Origin: Streptomyces musisoli
GTDB taxonomy: Bacteria; Actinomycetota; Actinomycetes; Streptomycetales; Streptomycetaceae
DNA length: 64,000 nt
Assembly: GCF_016741855.1 (NCBI RefSeq)
Contig: NZ_JAERRH010000001.1
Span: 955,957 to 1,019,956 of the forward strand
Reading direction: 5' to 3'
Numbering within the stretch: position 1 is the stretch's first letter; the number at the start of each line of letters is the position of its first letter. The notes under the pieces are model-generated. The model searched no databases and was not told where the DNA came from. It was given only the letters and a program-made list of their open reading frames with translations. A program made the position numbers and the translations under genes. Shown here one piece after another: positions 17,612 to 25,184 of this stretch.

Positions 17612-18835
17612 CTATACACCGTCTCGTTCCACGGGACAGCTCATGCACCGCGGCCCGCCCCGGCCCCGGCCCAGCTCGCTGCCCGGGATCTCGATCACCT
17701 CGATACCCTGCTTGCGCAGGTGGGTGTTGGTGGTGGAGTTCCGCTCGTAGGCCACGACGACACCGGGTTCGACGGCGAGGACGTTGCAGCCGTCGTCCCA
17801 CTGCTCGCGTTCGGCGGCGTGCACGTCCTGCGTGGCGGTCAGCACCCGGATCTCGCCGAGGCCGAGCGCGGCGGCGATCGCCCGGTGCATGTGCTCCGGC
17901 GGATGGTCGGTGACCTTCAGCTCCCGTTCGCCGGCACCCGGCTCGATGGTGTACGAGCGGAGCATGCCGAGCCCGGCGTACTGGGTGAAGGTGTCGCCGT
18001 CGACCATGGTCATCACCGTGTCGAGGTGCATGAAGGCGCGCCGCTTGGGCATGTCGAGCGCGACGATGGTACGCGCGGAGCCGGCCGCGAACAGCTTGTG
18101 CGCCAGCATCTCCACCGCCTGCGCCGTGGTGCGCTCGCTCATGCCGATCAGGACGGCGCCACCGCCGATCACCAGCACGTCACCGCCCTCGATGGTGGAG
18201 GGGTAGTCCGCCTGCCCCCGGGACCACACGTGGAACGTTTCGTCACGGAACAGGGGGTGGTGGCGGTAGATCGCCTCGAAGTGGACGGTCTCGCGCTGCC
18301 GGGCGGGCCAGCGCATGGCGTTGATCGAGACGCCGTCGTAGATCCACGCCGAGGTGTCGCGGGTGAACAGGTGGTTGGGCAGCGGGCGCAGCAGGAAGTC
18401 GTCCAGCTCCATGACGTGGAAGCGGACGGAGGCCGGTTCCGCGTGCGCGTCCAGGAACTCCCGCTTGGTCATGCCCCCGACCAGTGCCTCGGCCAGCTCC
18501 TCCGGGGTCATCAGGTCGAAGGCGGCGCGCAGATGGTCCGTGGCGAGGGGGCCGTATTCCTTCTCGTCGAAGACCCGGTCCAGGACGAGCGTGCGGGCCT
18601 CGGGGAACGCCAGGGTCTCGGCGAGCAGGTCCCCGAAGAGATGGACGACGACCCCCCGGTCGCGCAGTACGTCGGCGAACCCGTCGTGCTCGGCGCGCGC
18701 CCGGCGCACCCAGAGCACGTCGTCGAAGAGCAGGGCGTCCTTGTTGCTGGGGGTGAGCCTTTTGAGCTCAAGATCCGGCCGGTGCAGGATGACGCGGCGC
18801 AGCCGCCCGGCCTCGGAGTCGACTTGGAATCCCAT
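17612..18835 (-). CDS. arcA: Arginine deiminase
   Basis: 407-residue guanidino-modifying enzyme that hydrolyses arginine to citrulline and ammonia. Visible landmarks are [20 protein letters not shown] at the N-terminus, the [12 protein letters not shown] substrate loop, [11 protein letters not shown] with its active-site region, [11 protein letters not shown] containing the catalytic His, and the C-terminal catalytic Cys in GGPRCMSCP. Start ATG 18835 has GGAGG at ideal distance (GGATGGAGGC); a further in-frame start lies at 18868 but lacks support. Probably co-transcribed with argF and the permease. The 196-bp region upstream (18836-19031) has no other gene. Confidence 0.93.
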   Translation of the reverse strand: MGFQVDSEAGRLRRVILHRPDLELKRLTPSNKDALLFDDVLWVRRARAEHDGFADVLRDRGVVVHLFGDLLAETLAFPEARTLVLDRVFDEKEYGPLATDHLRAAFDLMTPEELAEALVGGMTKREFLDAHAEPASVRFHVMELDDFLLRPLPNHLFTRDTSAWIYDGVSINAMRWPARQRETVHFEAIYRHHPLFRDETFHVWSRGQADYPSTIEGGDVLVIGGGAVLIGMSERTTAQAVEMLAHKLFAAGSARTIVALDMPKRRAFMHLDTVMTMVDGDTFTQYAGLGMLRSYTIEPGAGERELKVTDHPPEHMHRAIAAALGLGEIRVLTATQDVHAAEREQWDDGCNVLAVEPGVVVAYERNSTTNTHLRKQGIEVIEIPGSELGRGRGGPRCMSCPVERDGV

Positions 18836-19031
18836 GCCTCCATCCTGACCATCAAGTCCCCGCTTCACCCTCCGCTCGGACGTTTCCGCCTCGTCCGCTT
18901 CCCGTCCTCGGGACGCCGGGCGGCCGGAATGCCACCGCCGGGCGGGCGGGAACGGGACCGGAAGCGTTCCGGAAGCGGGCGGTGGCTGTCCGCGGAAGCG
19001 GGCGCGGACCTTTGCTGGGGGCGTGACCAGT

Positions 19032-20420
19032 TCAGCCGACGCCGGTCGGCCCGAGTGCCGGCCCCCGCTCGTCCACGGTGCGCAGGAAGGCGTCCACCGC
19101 CGACAGATCGGTCCGCTCCAGGTCGTCGGCGCGCAGGACGATGCGCAGTTCGGAGCAGACCGCGGGGTCGTGGCGGAGGCTGTGGGTGAAGGTCTCGACG
19201 ATCAGCAGCAGCAACTGGGTGCGGTCGAGTTCGACGAGGCGGGACAGGCCCGCGCCGATCAGCGGCATCGCCACCGGCTTGAACAGGCCGTGCAGGGCGA
19301 CCGAGGTCCACAGGCGTTCCAGGCTGAGCCGCAGGTCGGCGGGGGCGGACCGGGCACGCAGGTCGTTGCCGAGCCGCGAATAGGCCACGGCGAACACCCG
19401 GCGCCTGCCGGCGGGGACGGCCACCGCCGTACCGATCGGGTAGCGGGTGCGCCGGCCGCGCCGCTTGTCCCGGACGCTCTCCGTGGCCAGCGGGGTGAAC
19501 TCCTTCAGCGCTTGGCGCAGTTTGTGGTCCAGGAGCCGGTGCCGGCCCTCGAAGAGCCGGTCGACCAGCTGGCCCTGCACGCTCTCCCTGCTGATCACGA
19601 CGTCGTCGGCGAAGGTGTCGAAGGTGTCGGAGAACCCCACGACCAGGTTGGCGTCGTCCTGGTCGAACAGGTCGCCGCGCACCACGACGACGTCCACCCG
19701 CAGGCCGCGCAGGGTGTGGCGCAGCAGTTCGGCGCCGTGCCGCTCGCGCAGCCGGGCGCTCAGCCGGGCGAGGGTGGCGGCGGCCTCGGGGTCGTCCGGG
19801 CGTTCCCCGGCCGTCTGTTCGGCCACCGGCAGGGCGAGGTCGTAGCGGCCCAGCGCGGTGTGTCCGGCGATCAGTTCGCGCAGCGCGGTCTCCCTGAGCT
19901 GGGTCAGCCGCCGGACCGGTGCGGCCGCGAACTCCTCGTCCTGCACCTCGGCCAGCGGCCGGCCGCACCAGAGCCGCAGGGCCTCCGCCAGCAGCCGGAC
20001 GGCCGGGGCCGGTGCCGCGCGCAGCGCCTCACCCACCAGCCGGACGAACTCGGCACTGTCCAGTTCGCCGTCGTCCAGGGCGAGCCGGTAGGTGCTCTCG
20101 GCCCCGCGCGCGGTCGGCAGCTGTCCGGTGCGCACGATCCGGGCCCCGTGTCCCGGCCCGGCCAGGTCGAACGCGCGCCGCAGTTCCAGGATCCGCTTCT
20201 GCACCTCGTTGCGGTTGCGCAGGTCCTGGTGCGGCAGCCGGACGGTCTGCTGCCAGACGTCCCGGTACAGCCGGCGGACGGTCACGGCCTCGCCCTCGGC
20301 GGCGACCAGGCGGGCCAGCAGACGTGCGGTCAGCGGGGTCAGGCGGACCGGGACGCCGTTCACGTCCAGTCGGAGCGGCCCCAGGACGCTCACGCGTACC
20401 GGTGGGGTACGGGTCTGCAC
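19032..20420 (-). CDS. SARP-type regulator fused to a ThsA-type Macro domain
   Basis: 462 residues. The N-terminal about 100 residues ([20 protein letters not shown]) form the OmpR-like winged helix of SARP regulators, followed by a BTAD-type helical domain ([18 protein letters not shown] to about 225). From about residue 235 a different domain begins: [20 protein letters not shown], then [37 protein letters not shown] and [15 protein letters not shown]. This half is clearly homologous to the divergent gene at 20495 and resembles the Macro domain of Thoeris ThsA (formerly DUF6430). The combination suggests a transcription factor gated by an ADP-ribose-type nucleotide. GTG start 20420 with GGAGG upstream. 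Confidence 0.72.
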   Translation of the reverse strand: MQTRTPPVRVSVLGPLRLDVNGVPVRLTPLTARLLARLVAAEGEAVTVRRLYRDVWQQTVRLPHQDLRNRNEVQKRILELRRAFDLAGPGHGARIVRTGQLPTARGAESTYRLALDDGELDSAEFVRLVGEALRAAPAPAVRLLAEALRLWCGRPLAEVQDEEFAAAPVRRLTQLRETALRELIAGHTALGRYDLALPVAEQTAGERPDDPEAAATLARLSARLRERHGAELLRHTLRGLRVDVVVVRGDLFDQDDANLVVGFSDTFDTFADDVVISRESVQGQLVDRLFEGRHRLLDHKLRQALKEFTPLATESVRDKRRGRRTRYPIGTAVAVPAGRRRVFAVAYSRLGNDLRARSAPADLRLSLERLWTSVALHGLFKPVAMPLIGAGLSRLVELDRTQLLLLIVETFTHSLRHDPAVCSELRIVLRADDLERTDLSAVDAFLRTVDERGPALGPTGVG

Positions 20421-20494
20421 GCGCCTCGCCCCCTCCGCCGCGTGACGTCCCGCCGACAGTGCGATCAGCGTAGCAAGACGGCTTGGAGGAAAGC
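20421..20494. promoter_or_regulatory. Divergent promoter region of the two Macro-domain genes
   Basis: Only 74 bp separate the divergent starts, including both ribosome sites (GGAGGA for the + gene at 20485-20490). Any promoters must overlap or face each other, so the regulator gene and the membrane Macro gene are likely co-controlled. No convincing -10/-35 pair was identified. Confidence 0.4.
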
Positions 20495-21409
20495 ATGCGA
20501 ATGACCGGTCCGACCTCGCCGTCCCGTCCGGCGCGGGTCCGGCTCGCACGGTCGTGGCGTGTGCGGCGGCTGTTCGCGGGCAGCGTGCTCGCGGCCTTCG
20601 GCGCGGTGTCGGCCGTCGTGCAGTTCGTCAGCCAGCTGTTCCCCGGCACCGTCTCCCGGCCCGGGCCGGTGCTGGCCGGTTCCGTCGCCCTGTGTCTGGC
20701 GTGGGGACTGGCCCGGGCCCGTCCGCAGGCCGCCGTGCGGCAGGAGTTCGGGCGTCCCGGCATGACGGTGGTGGTCGAGGAGGGCGATCTGTTCGAGCAG
20801 CCGGGCCATCTGGTGGTCGGGTTCACCGACACCTTCGACACCCGCGTCGACGACGGTGCCGTCATCAACGACGGCAGTGTGCAGGGCCAGTTGCTGGCCC
20901 GGCGCTACGCGGACGACGCCCGCCGGCTGGACGCGGAGCTGGCCGCCGCGCTGGCGGGCGTGGCCCCGGTGGAGTGGGAGAGCGCACGGGCCAAGCCGCG
21001 GGGCAAGCGGGCCCGGTATCCGGTCGGGACGGTCGCCGTCCTCGGCTCCCGGCCCGCGCTGGTGTTCGCCGTCGCCTACAGCCGGATGGGCAACGACTGC
21101 GTCGCGTCCTGCGGTGTCGAGGACCTGTGGCTCGGCCTGGACCGGCTGTGGGACGCCGTCCGCCGGCACGGCCAGCTGGAACGCCTCACGATGCCGCTGA
21201 CCGGCGCGGGGCTCGCCCGGCTGCACGATCTCGACGAGGACAGCCTGCTGCGGCTGATCCTGCTGTCGTTCGTCGTGCACTCCTGGGAGCGGGAGGTCTG
21301 CCGAGAGCTGCGGGTGGTGATCCGCCCCGGTGAGCTGGGGCGGATCGACCTGCCGGAGACGGGTGCGTTCCTGGCCGGCCTGGCGGCCGGCGCCCGGCGC
21401 CATGTCTGA
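20495..21409 (+). CDS. Two-helix membrane protein with ThsA-type Macro domain (Thoeris type II ThsA-like)
   Basis: 304 residues. A basic N-terminus leads to two predicted transmembrane helices (about 26-48 and 57-75), then a cytoplasmic Macro-like domain (about 88-290) with [55 protein letters not shown] and MPLTGAGLARLHDL. In type II Thoeris, ThsA is described as two N-terminal helices plus a Macro domain that senses a TIR-made histidine-ADP-ribose and disrupts the membrane. The neighbouring convergent gene encodes a TIR domain, so this could be the effector. ATG 20495 follows GGAGGA. The family call is from memory of motifs; confirm by profile search. Confidence 0.68.
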   Translation: MRMTGPTSPSRPARVRLARSWRVRRLFAGSVLAAFGAVSAVVQFVSQLFPGTVSRPGPVLAGSVALCLAWGLARARPQAAVRQEFGRPGMTVVVEEGDLFEQPGHLVVGFTDTFDTRVDDGAVINDGSVQGQLLARRYADDARRLDAELAAALAGVAPVEWESARAKPRGKRARYPVGTVAVLGSRPALVFAVAYSRMGNDCVASCGVEDLWLGLDRLWDAVRRHGQLERLTMPLTGAGLARLHDLDEDSLLRLILLSFVVHSWEREVCRELRVVIRPGELGRIDLPETGAFLAGLAAGARRHV

Positions 21410-21437
21410 CACCGGCCACCCTCCATTACGGCGCCGA

Positions 21438-21488
21438 GCGGTACGGGCCCGCCCCCCGACCGTGGACGAACCACCGGGCCCGTACCGC
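21438..21488. terminator. Bidirectional hairpin between the Macro and TIR genes
   Basis: Perfect 14-bp inverted repeat (21438-21451 and 21475-21488) with a 23-base loop in the 82-bp gap between converging stop codons at 21409 and 21492. It would terminate both transcripts. Confidence 0.65.
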
Positions 21489-21491
21489 GGC

Positions 21492-22238
21492 TCAGCGGGC
21501 CGGCGGAGTGCCCGGCCCGGTACGGCCGTACGCCGACAGATGGCGGTACGGCCACGTCTGGAGCCATTCGGAGCGGGTGTCGTCGACCGTGCAGCCCGCC
21601 AGCTTCAGCCGCTCGGCGATCTTGCGCAGGGCCGTCTCCGAGCCGTCGAACCGGATGACGTTGCGGCCCGCGATGTCGGTGATCGTGCGCAGCGCGCCGA
21701 CCTCCACCATCAGGGTGCGCTCCGGGTAGGCCATCAGCACCATGCCCAGCTCGATCAGCACGTTCGGCCGGGGCTGCCCGGTCGGCTCGGTCTCGTACGC
21801 CGGCTCTCTCGCGCCCCGCAGCTGCGGGTGCAGCTGGACGATGTCGTCGGGGGTGAGCAGCACGAGCGCCGCCTGGGCCTGTTCGGGGGCCTTCGCGACG
21901 ACCTCCCCGAGGAACGGCGCCGTCTTGCCGGTCGCCCTGACCAGGTCCTCCCACTCCAGCGGGCGCAGATCGAGCAGGCGCAGCAGGTCGAACATCCTCG
22001 TCCGCACCTCCTCGTCCCGCCCGTGGACGACGAACACGTTGCGGCGGCGGTCCGCGGCGGGTCCGGAACCGTCCCGGTCCGGCCGGGCGCGGCGGGCGGG
22101 GGCGGGGGCTGTGCCGTAGAAGTTCTGGGTGCCCGAGTTGGTGGTGTTGTTGTCGCCGTTCACGAAGTTGTTGTTGCTGCCGAAGTCGTTCCTGCTTCCG
22201 TAGTAGCTGCTGTTGCCGCCCTTGTCGCCGTGCGTCAT
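21492..22238 (-). CDS. TIR-domain protein with N-terminal Asn/Gly-rich motif
   Basis: 248 residues. Residues about 66-215 match the CAP12/Pycsar-type TIR domain (predicted nucleotide-binding TIR_2-like family): NVFVVHGRDEEVRTRM, LVLLTPDDIV, RPNVLIELGMVLMAYPERT and GRNVIRFDG. The Glu in NVLIELGM (about residue 163) occupies the place of the catalytic glutamate of TIR NADases. The N-terminus has a low-complexity segment NNNFVNGDNNTTNSG (motif 17-39) that is also found at the C-terminus of the preceding gene product. The ATG at 22238 overlaps the previous stop (ATGA). Predicted role: NAD+ cleavage or cyclisation to produce a signal or to kill. Confidence 0.8.
   Translation of the reverse strand: MTHGDKGGNSSYYGSRNDFGSNNNFVNGDNNTTNSGTQNFYGTAPAPARRARPDRDGSGPAADRRRNVFVVHGRDEEVRTRMFDLLRLLDLRPLEWEDLVRATGKTAPFLGEVVAKAPEQAQAALVLLTPDDIVQLHPQLRGAREPAYETEPTGQPRPNVLIELGMVLMAYPERTLMVEVGALRTITDIAGRNVIRFDGSETALRKIAERLKLAGCTVDDTRSEWLQTWPYRHLSAYGRTGPGTPPAR
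22122..22190 (-). repeat. 69-bp direct repeat copy A (encodes Asn/Gly-rich motif of the TIR protein)
   Basis: This 69-bp segment differs from the segment at 22280-22348 at only about six positions. It encodes residues 17-39 of the TIR protein, including NNNFVNGDNNTTNSGTQN. The frame is the same in both copies. Confidence 0.85.
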
Positions 22239-23809
22239 GCGGATCCCGCCCCCCGACCGCCCTCGGAGCCGCCGAAGTGGTTCTGCGGGCCCGAGTTGGT
22301 GGTGTTGTTGTCGCCGTTCACGAAGTTGTTGTTGTGCCCGTAGTCGTTGAGGATGTTCGTCTGGCGGGCCTCGTGCTCCGCCAGGTCCACGTGGTGCTCG
22401 TGCAGGAAGTCGCGTACCACGTGCAGCAGTTGGCGCTCCACGATCTGCGTGTACTTGATGGTGTCCGTCTCCTGGAAGAAGACGTGGAAGTCGTCGCTGG
22501 TCGCCATCTCGCGGATGCTGGTGACCGCCCCGCGGTTCAGTACGGTGTCCGCGTAGCGGCCGAGGCCGAACTCGCTGGTGTCGGACTCCTGCGGCGACCG
22601 CGCACGGCCGCCGCGCCACGGCAGCAGGCGGGGCAGGCGGGAGCGGGCCTCGGCGAGGGCGGACCGCAGCGCGGCGTCGGGCGCGCCGCGCAGGGTGTGC
22701 CAGGCGACCTTGAGCAGGAGCCGGTCGTCCAGGGCGGCGGGGAGCCGGTCCACCAGGTGGAAGCTCGCCTGGATCGGCGCCAGGACGTACGAGTAGAACT
22801 CGGTGTGCAGGGTGTTGCCCTTGACGTCGAAGCCCACGAACGCCGTGGTGACCAGTTCCTGGTTCCAGGACCCCACCCGGACGCACAGGTAGGCGCGTCC
22901 CGAGTCGTAGGTGTCGTCCCAGCGGCCGCCGAGCTGCTGCGGGCTCGGCTCCGGCACACCGCGCAGGGTCGTGACGGCCGTGGTGAACGTGCTCCGTTCG
23001 ACGGCGAGCCCCTCGATCCGCTGTGCCGGACGGGCCCGGTCGCGCAACTGGGCGGTCATGCGTTCGCCGACGTAGGCGGTGATCTCCTCGGCGGTGAAGG
23101 GGACGACCTCCTTGCGCCGGGGTTCCTGGCCGCCCGCGCGGGGTGCGGGGGGCATGCCCGTTCCGCGTGGCTCGTCGAACACGGTGAGCGGCGCGCCGAC
23201 CAGCAGTTCGGCGGTGGACCAGCGGCGCACCTGCTCGCCCGCGCCGACGAAGGGTTTGTAGCCGCCGTAGCGGATCACGCTGCCGTCCGAGGTCTGCTCG
23301 CGGTTGATCTTGTCCACGAGGTCGGGGGTCAGCTCGGCGTGCTCGGGGTAGGAGCCGTCGAAGCCCCGGCTCCGGCGCGTGTGACCGGTGCGGCGCCCCA
23401 GCCGGGTCGCCAGCAGCTGGAGGGTGACGATGCGCCGGAAGTAGGCGGTGGCCCACAGCAGCCACAGCACGGCCAGCGCAGCGGTGAACCCGTCGAGGAC
23501 GCCGGCGTACATGAGGGCGATGGCGGCGGCGGTGCCCGTCGCGACGACGGCCAGCCGGATGCGGTGCAGCCGGCGCGCCGCCAGGGCGTGCGCGAGCACG
23601 GGTATCGCGTCGTACCCGTAGGACGGTGCGACCACCCGGTACCGGTGGGTGAGCAGCTCGCGGATGACGGTGGCGCGGTACACCGGGTCGAGGTAGGTGC
23701 CCGCGCACAGCAGCCGGGTGGCGTTGCTCGCGGCGTCCTTGGCCGGGCGGTCCGGGCGCGGCCCGGGTTCCGGGGGCGGAGCGGGAACGGTGAGGTAGTC
23801 ACTCGCCAT
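22235..23809 (-). CDS. Unknown two-helix membrane protein ending in the same Asn/Gly-rich motif
   Basis: 524 residues, family not recognised. An N-terminal cytosolic segment (NATRLLCAGTYLDPVYRATV) precedes two adjacent transmembrane helices (about 84-103 and 107-125), then a large soluble region of about 360 residues. The last 37 residues carry HNNNFVNGDNNTTNSGPQN (motif about 488-510), nearly identical to the N-terminal motif of the TIR protein encoded immediately downstream. The two genes overlap by ATGA, so they are made together. A shared motif at the tail of one protein and the head of the next is the arrangement seen for bacterial amyloid-signalling pairs, so this protein might sense a cue and recruit the TIR effector. 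That is inference only. Confidence 0.6.
   Translation of the reverse strand: MASDYLTVPAPPPEPGPRPDRPAKDAASNATRLLCAGTYLDPVYRATVIRELLTHRYRVVAPSYGYDAIPVLAHALAARRLHRIRLAVVATGTAAAIALMYAGVLDGFTAALAVLWLLWATAYFRRIVTLQLLATRLGRRTGHTRRSRGFDGSYPEHAELTPDLVDKINREQTSDGSVIRYGGYKPFVGAGEQVRRWSTAELLVGAPLTVFDEPRGTGMPPAPRAGGQEPRRKEVVPFTAEEITAYVGERMTAQLRDRARPAQRIEGLAVERSTFTTAVTTLRGVPEPSPQQLGGRWDDTYDSGRAYLCVRVGSWNQELVTTAFVGFDVKGNTLHTEFYSYVLAPIQASFHLVDRLPAALDDRLLLKVAWHTLRGAPDAALRSALAEARSRLPRLLPWRGGRARSPQESDTSEFGLGRYADTVLNRGAVTSIREMATSDDFHVFFQETDTIKYTQIVERQLLHVVRDFLHEHHVDLAEHEARQTNILNDYGHNNNFVNGDNNTTNSGPQNHFGGSEGGRGAGSA
22280..22348 (-). repeat. 69-bp direct repeat copy B (C-terminal motif of the membrane protein)
   Basis: Partner of 22122-22190, about 91 percent identical by eye. 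The DNA-level similarity across two unrelated genes points to duplication, gene conversion or strong selection for motif identity. Confidence 0.85.
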
Positions 23810-23828
23810 GCTGGGTTGCTCCGCTCTC

Positions 23829-24491
23829 TCAGTCGCTCGACGTCATCGAGGCGTGGGTGATGACCCCGTCGACCACGGTGTACACGCCGCTGAAGGACTT
23901 CCGGGTGCCGTCGGTCTGCGTGGCGATCAGGTCCACCGACACCGTCCGGCCCTCGACGGACCTGATCGTGACGTCGTCGTGTCGGGTGGTGTCGAAGCCG
24001 GACACGAAGGACGTGTAGGAGGGGTCGAGGTTCCTGCCGCCCAGTTCCCAGGCGGTGTCGTAGTCGCCCCGGTTGACGGCGTCGAAGAAGTGGGTGACCG
24101 TCTCGGCGGGGCCGGCCGTCCCGTCCGTGGTTCCTACGGTGGTCTCGGTGCCCGTCGGGCCGGTCTCGGGGTCCGTGGGTTCGCCGGTGCCGGTGGTGTC
24201 GCCGGTGCCGGTGGTGTCGTCGGTGCCGGTGGGCACCGAGGGCTCCGTGCCGGGGAACGTGGGGGTCTCCGGTGCCGGCGAGTAGGTGACCGGCGGAGCG
24301 TAGTTCTGGGAGGAGCCGCCGCCGTATCCGGCGGCCGGGTCCCCGGACCCGTCGTCGCCGTCCGAGGAGAGGTGGGGAGCGACACCCATGAGCAGGATCA
24401 GCAGAAGCGGGATGCCGGCGATGAGCAGTGCGTACGTCCGCTCCCTGCCACCGGCGGGTAACAGGCTCGGCGGCTCGTAGGTGTGGTTCAT
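23829..24491 (-). CDS. Single-pass membrane protein with Thr/Gly linker and NTF2-like domain
   Basis: 220 residues, no function known. A short cytosolic tail (MNHTYEPPSLLPAGGRERTY) precedes one transmembrane helix (about 19-38). A 75-residue Pro/Thr/Gly/Asp linker with TGTGDTTGTGE-type repeats follows, and then a small C-terminal domain (AETVTHFFDAVNRGDYDTAW onward) that looks like an NTF2/DUF4878-type fold. The domain should be outside the cell. It lies 19 bp upstream of the membrane protein gene in the same direction, so it is probably the first gene of the three-gene operon with the TIR gene. Confidence 0.6.
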   Translation of the reverse strand: MNHTYEPPSLLPAGGRERTYALLIAGIPLLLILLMGVAPHLSSDGDDGSGDPAAGYGGGSSQNYAPPVTYSPAPETPTFPGTEPSVPTGTDDTTGTGDTTGTGEPTDPETGPTGTETTVGTTDGTAGPAETVTHFFDAVNRGDYDTAWELGGRNLDPSYTSFVSGFDTTRHDDVTIRSVEGRTVSVDLIATQTDGTRKSFSGVYTVVDGVITHASMTSSD

Positions 24492-24644
24492 GGGGCCTCA
24501 CAACTCCCGGCAGAGCGCCGGGATGTGGCTTGTTCCGTCGGTAGGACGACAGTCACTCTGCCCGACATCCACCGGTCCGGGACCGGTTTCGCGCTTCCGA
24601 TGCGCTTCCGATCCGCTCGCGAGCCGGGGCCGCGCGCCGGGGGC

Positions 24645-25184
24645 TCAGATCGCCGTGCACGGGACCGGCCAGCGCCGGACGCGTGGCGGCAGGGTCACCG
24701 CCCAGCCTCCCGCGGACAGCACCAGCCGCTCGGCGGCGAGCAGGCCGAGCGCCTCGCGTCCGACGGCGTCCAGGGCATCGACCGGCGTGGGCTCCAGGAG
24801 GCGGAGGAAGGTGCCGTGGAGACTTGGATGGTCCAGGGTGAGCCGTGCGGCCGTGCCCGGCCTCCGGCGGTCCAGCACGGTGACGAAGTCCGGGCCGCGC
24901 CGGTGGTAGAGGGAGCCGTGGCGGTGGGCCGCCCGCCAGGCCGCCGACTCGGTTCGCCAGGAGCCGAGTTCGGCGGGCGGGGGCAGGTGGCGCAGCAGGG
25001 CGGGGTCGTACGACGGTGTCCCCGTCGCCCGCCAGCTCACGCGCAGTCCGAGGGCCTGGCACTCGCGCAGGAACCGCACCGCCTCCGCCGTCCCGCGGCC
25101 CGCCCCGCTCAGGTCCAGGGGCTCGGCCGGCTCCACCCGGCGGCCGGTGAGCCGGTGCGGCACGGTGCCGGGCGGCCCGCTCAT
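24645..25184 (-). CDS. DUF5825-type protein, partner of RiPP radical SAM enzyme
   Basis: 179 residues. Sequence such as VRFLRECQALGLRVSWRATG and SLYHRRGPDFVTVLDRR resembles DUF5825, a small actinobacterial family that I recall next to B12-type RiPP radical SAM enzymes. No catalytic motif is evident; it may bind the precursor peptide or assist the methyltransferase. Start ATG 25184 overlaps the radical SAM stop (ATGA). It is the last gene of the putative RiPP operon. The 153 bp before the next operon (24492-24644) hold no gene. Confidence 0.6.
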   Translation of the reverse strand: MSGPPGTVPHRLTGRRVEPAEPLDLSGAGRGTAEAVRFLRECQALGLRVSWRATGTPSYDPALLRHLPPPAELGSWRTESAAWRAAHRHGSLYHRRGPDFVTVLDRRRPGTAARLTLDHPSLHGTFLRLLEPTPVDALDAVGREALGLLAAERLVLSAGGWAVTLPPRVRRWPVPCTAI

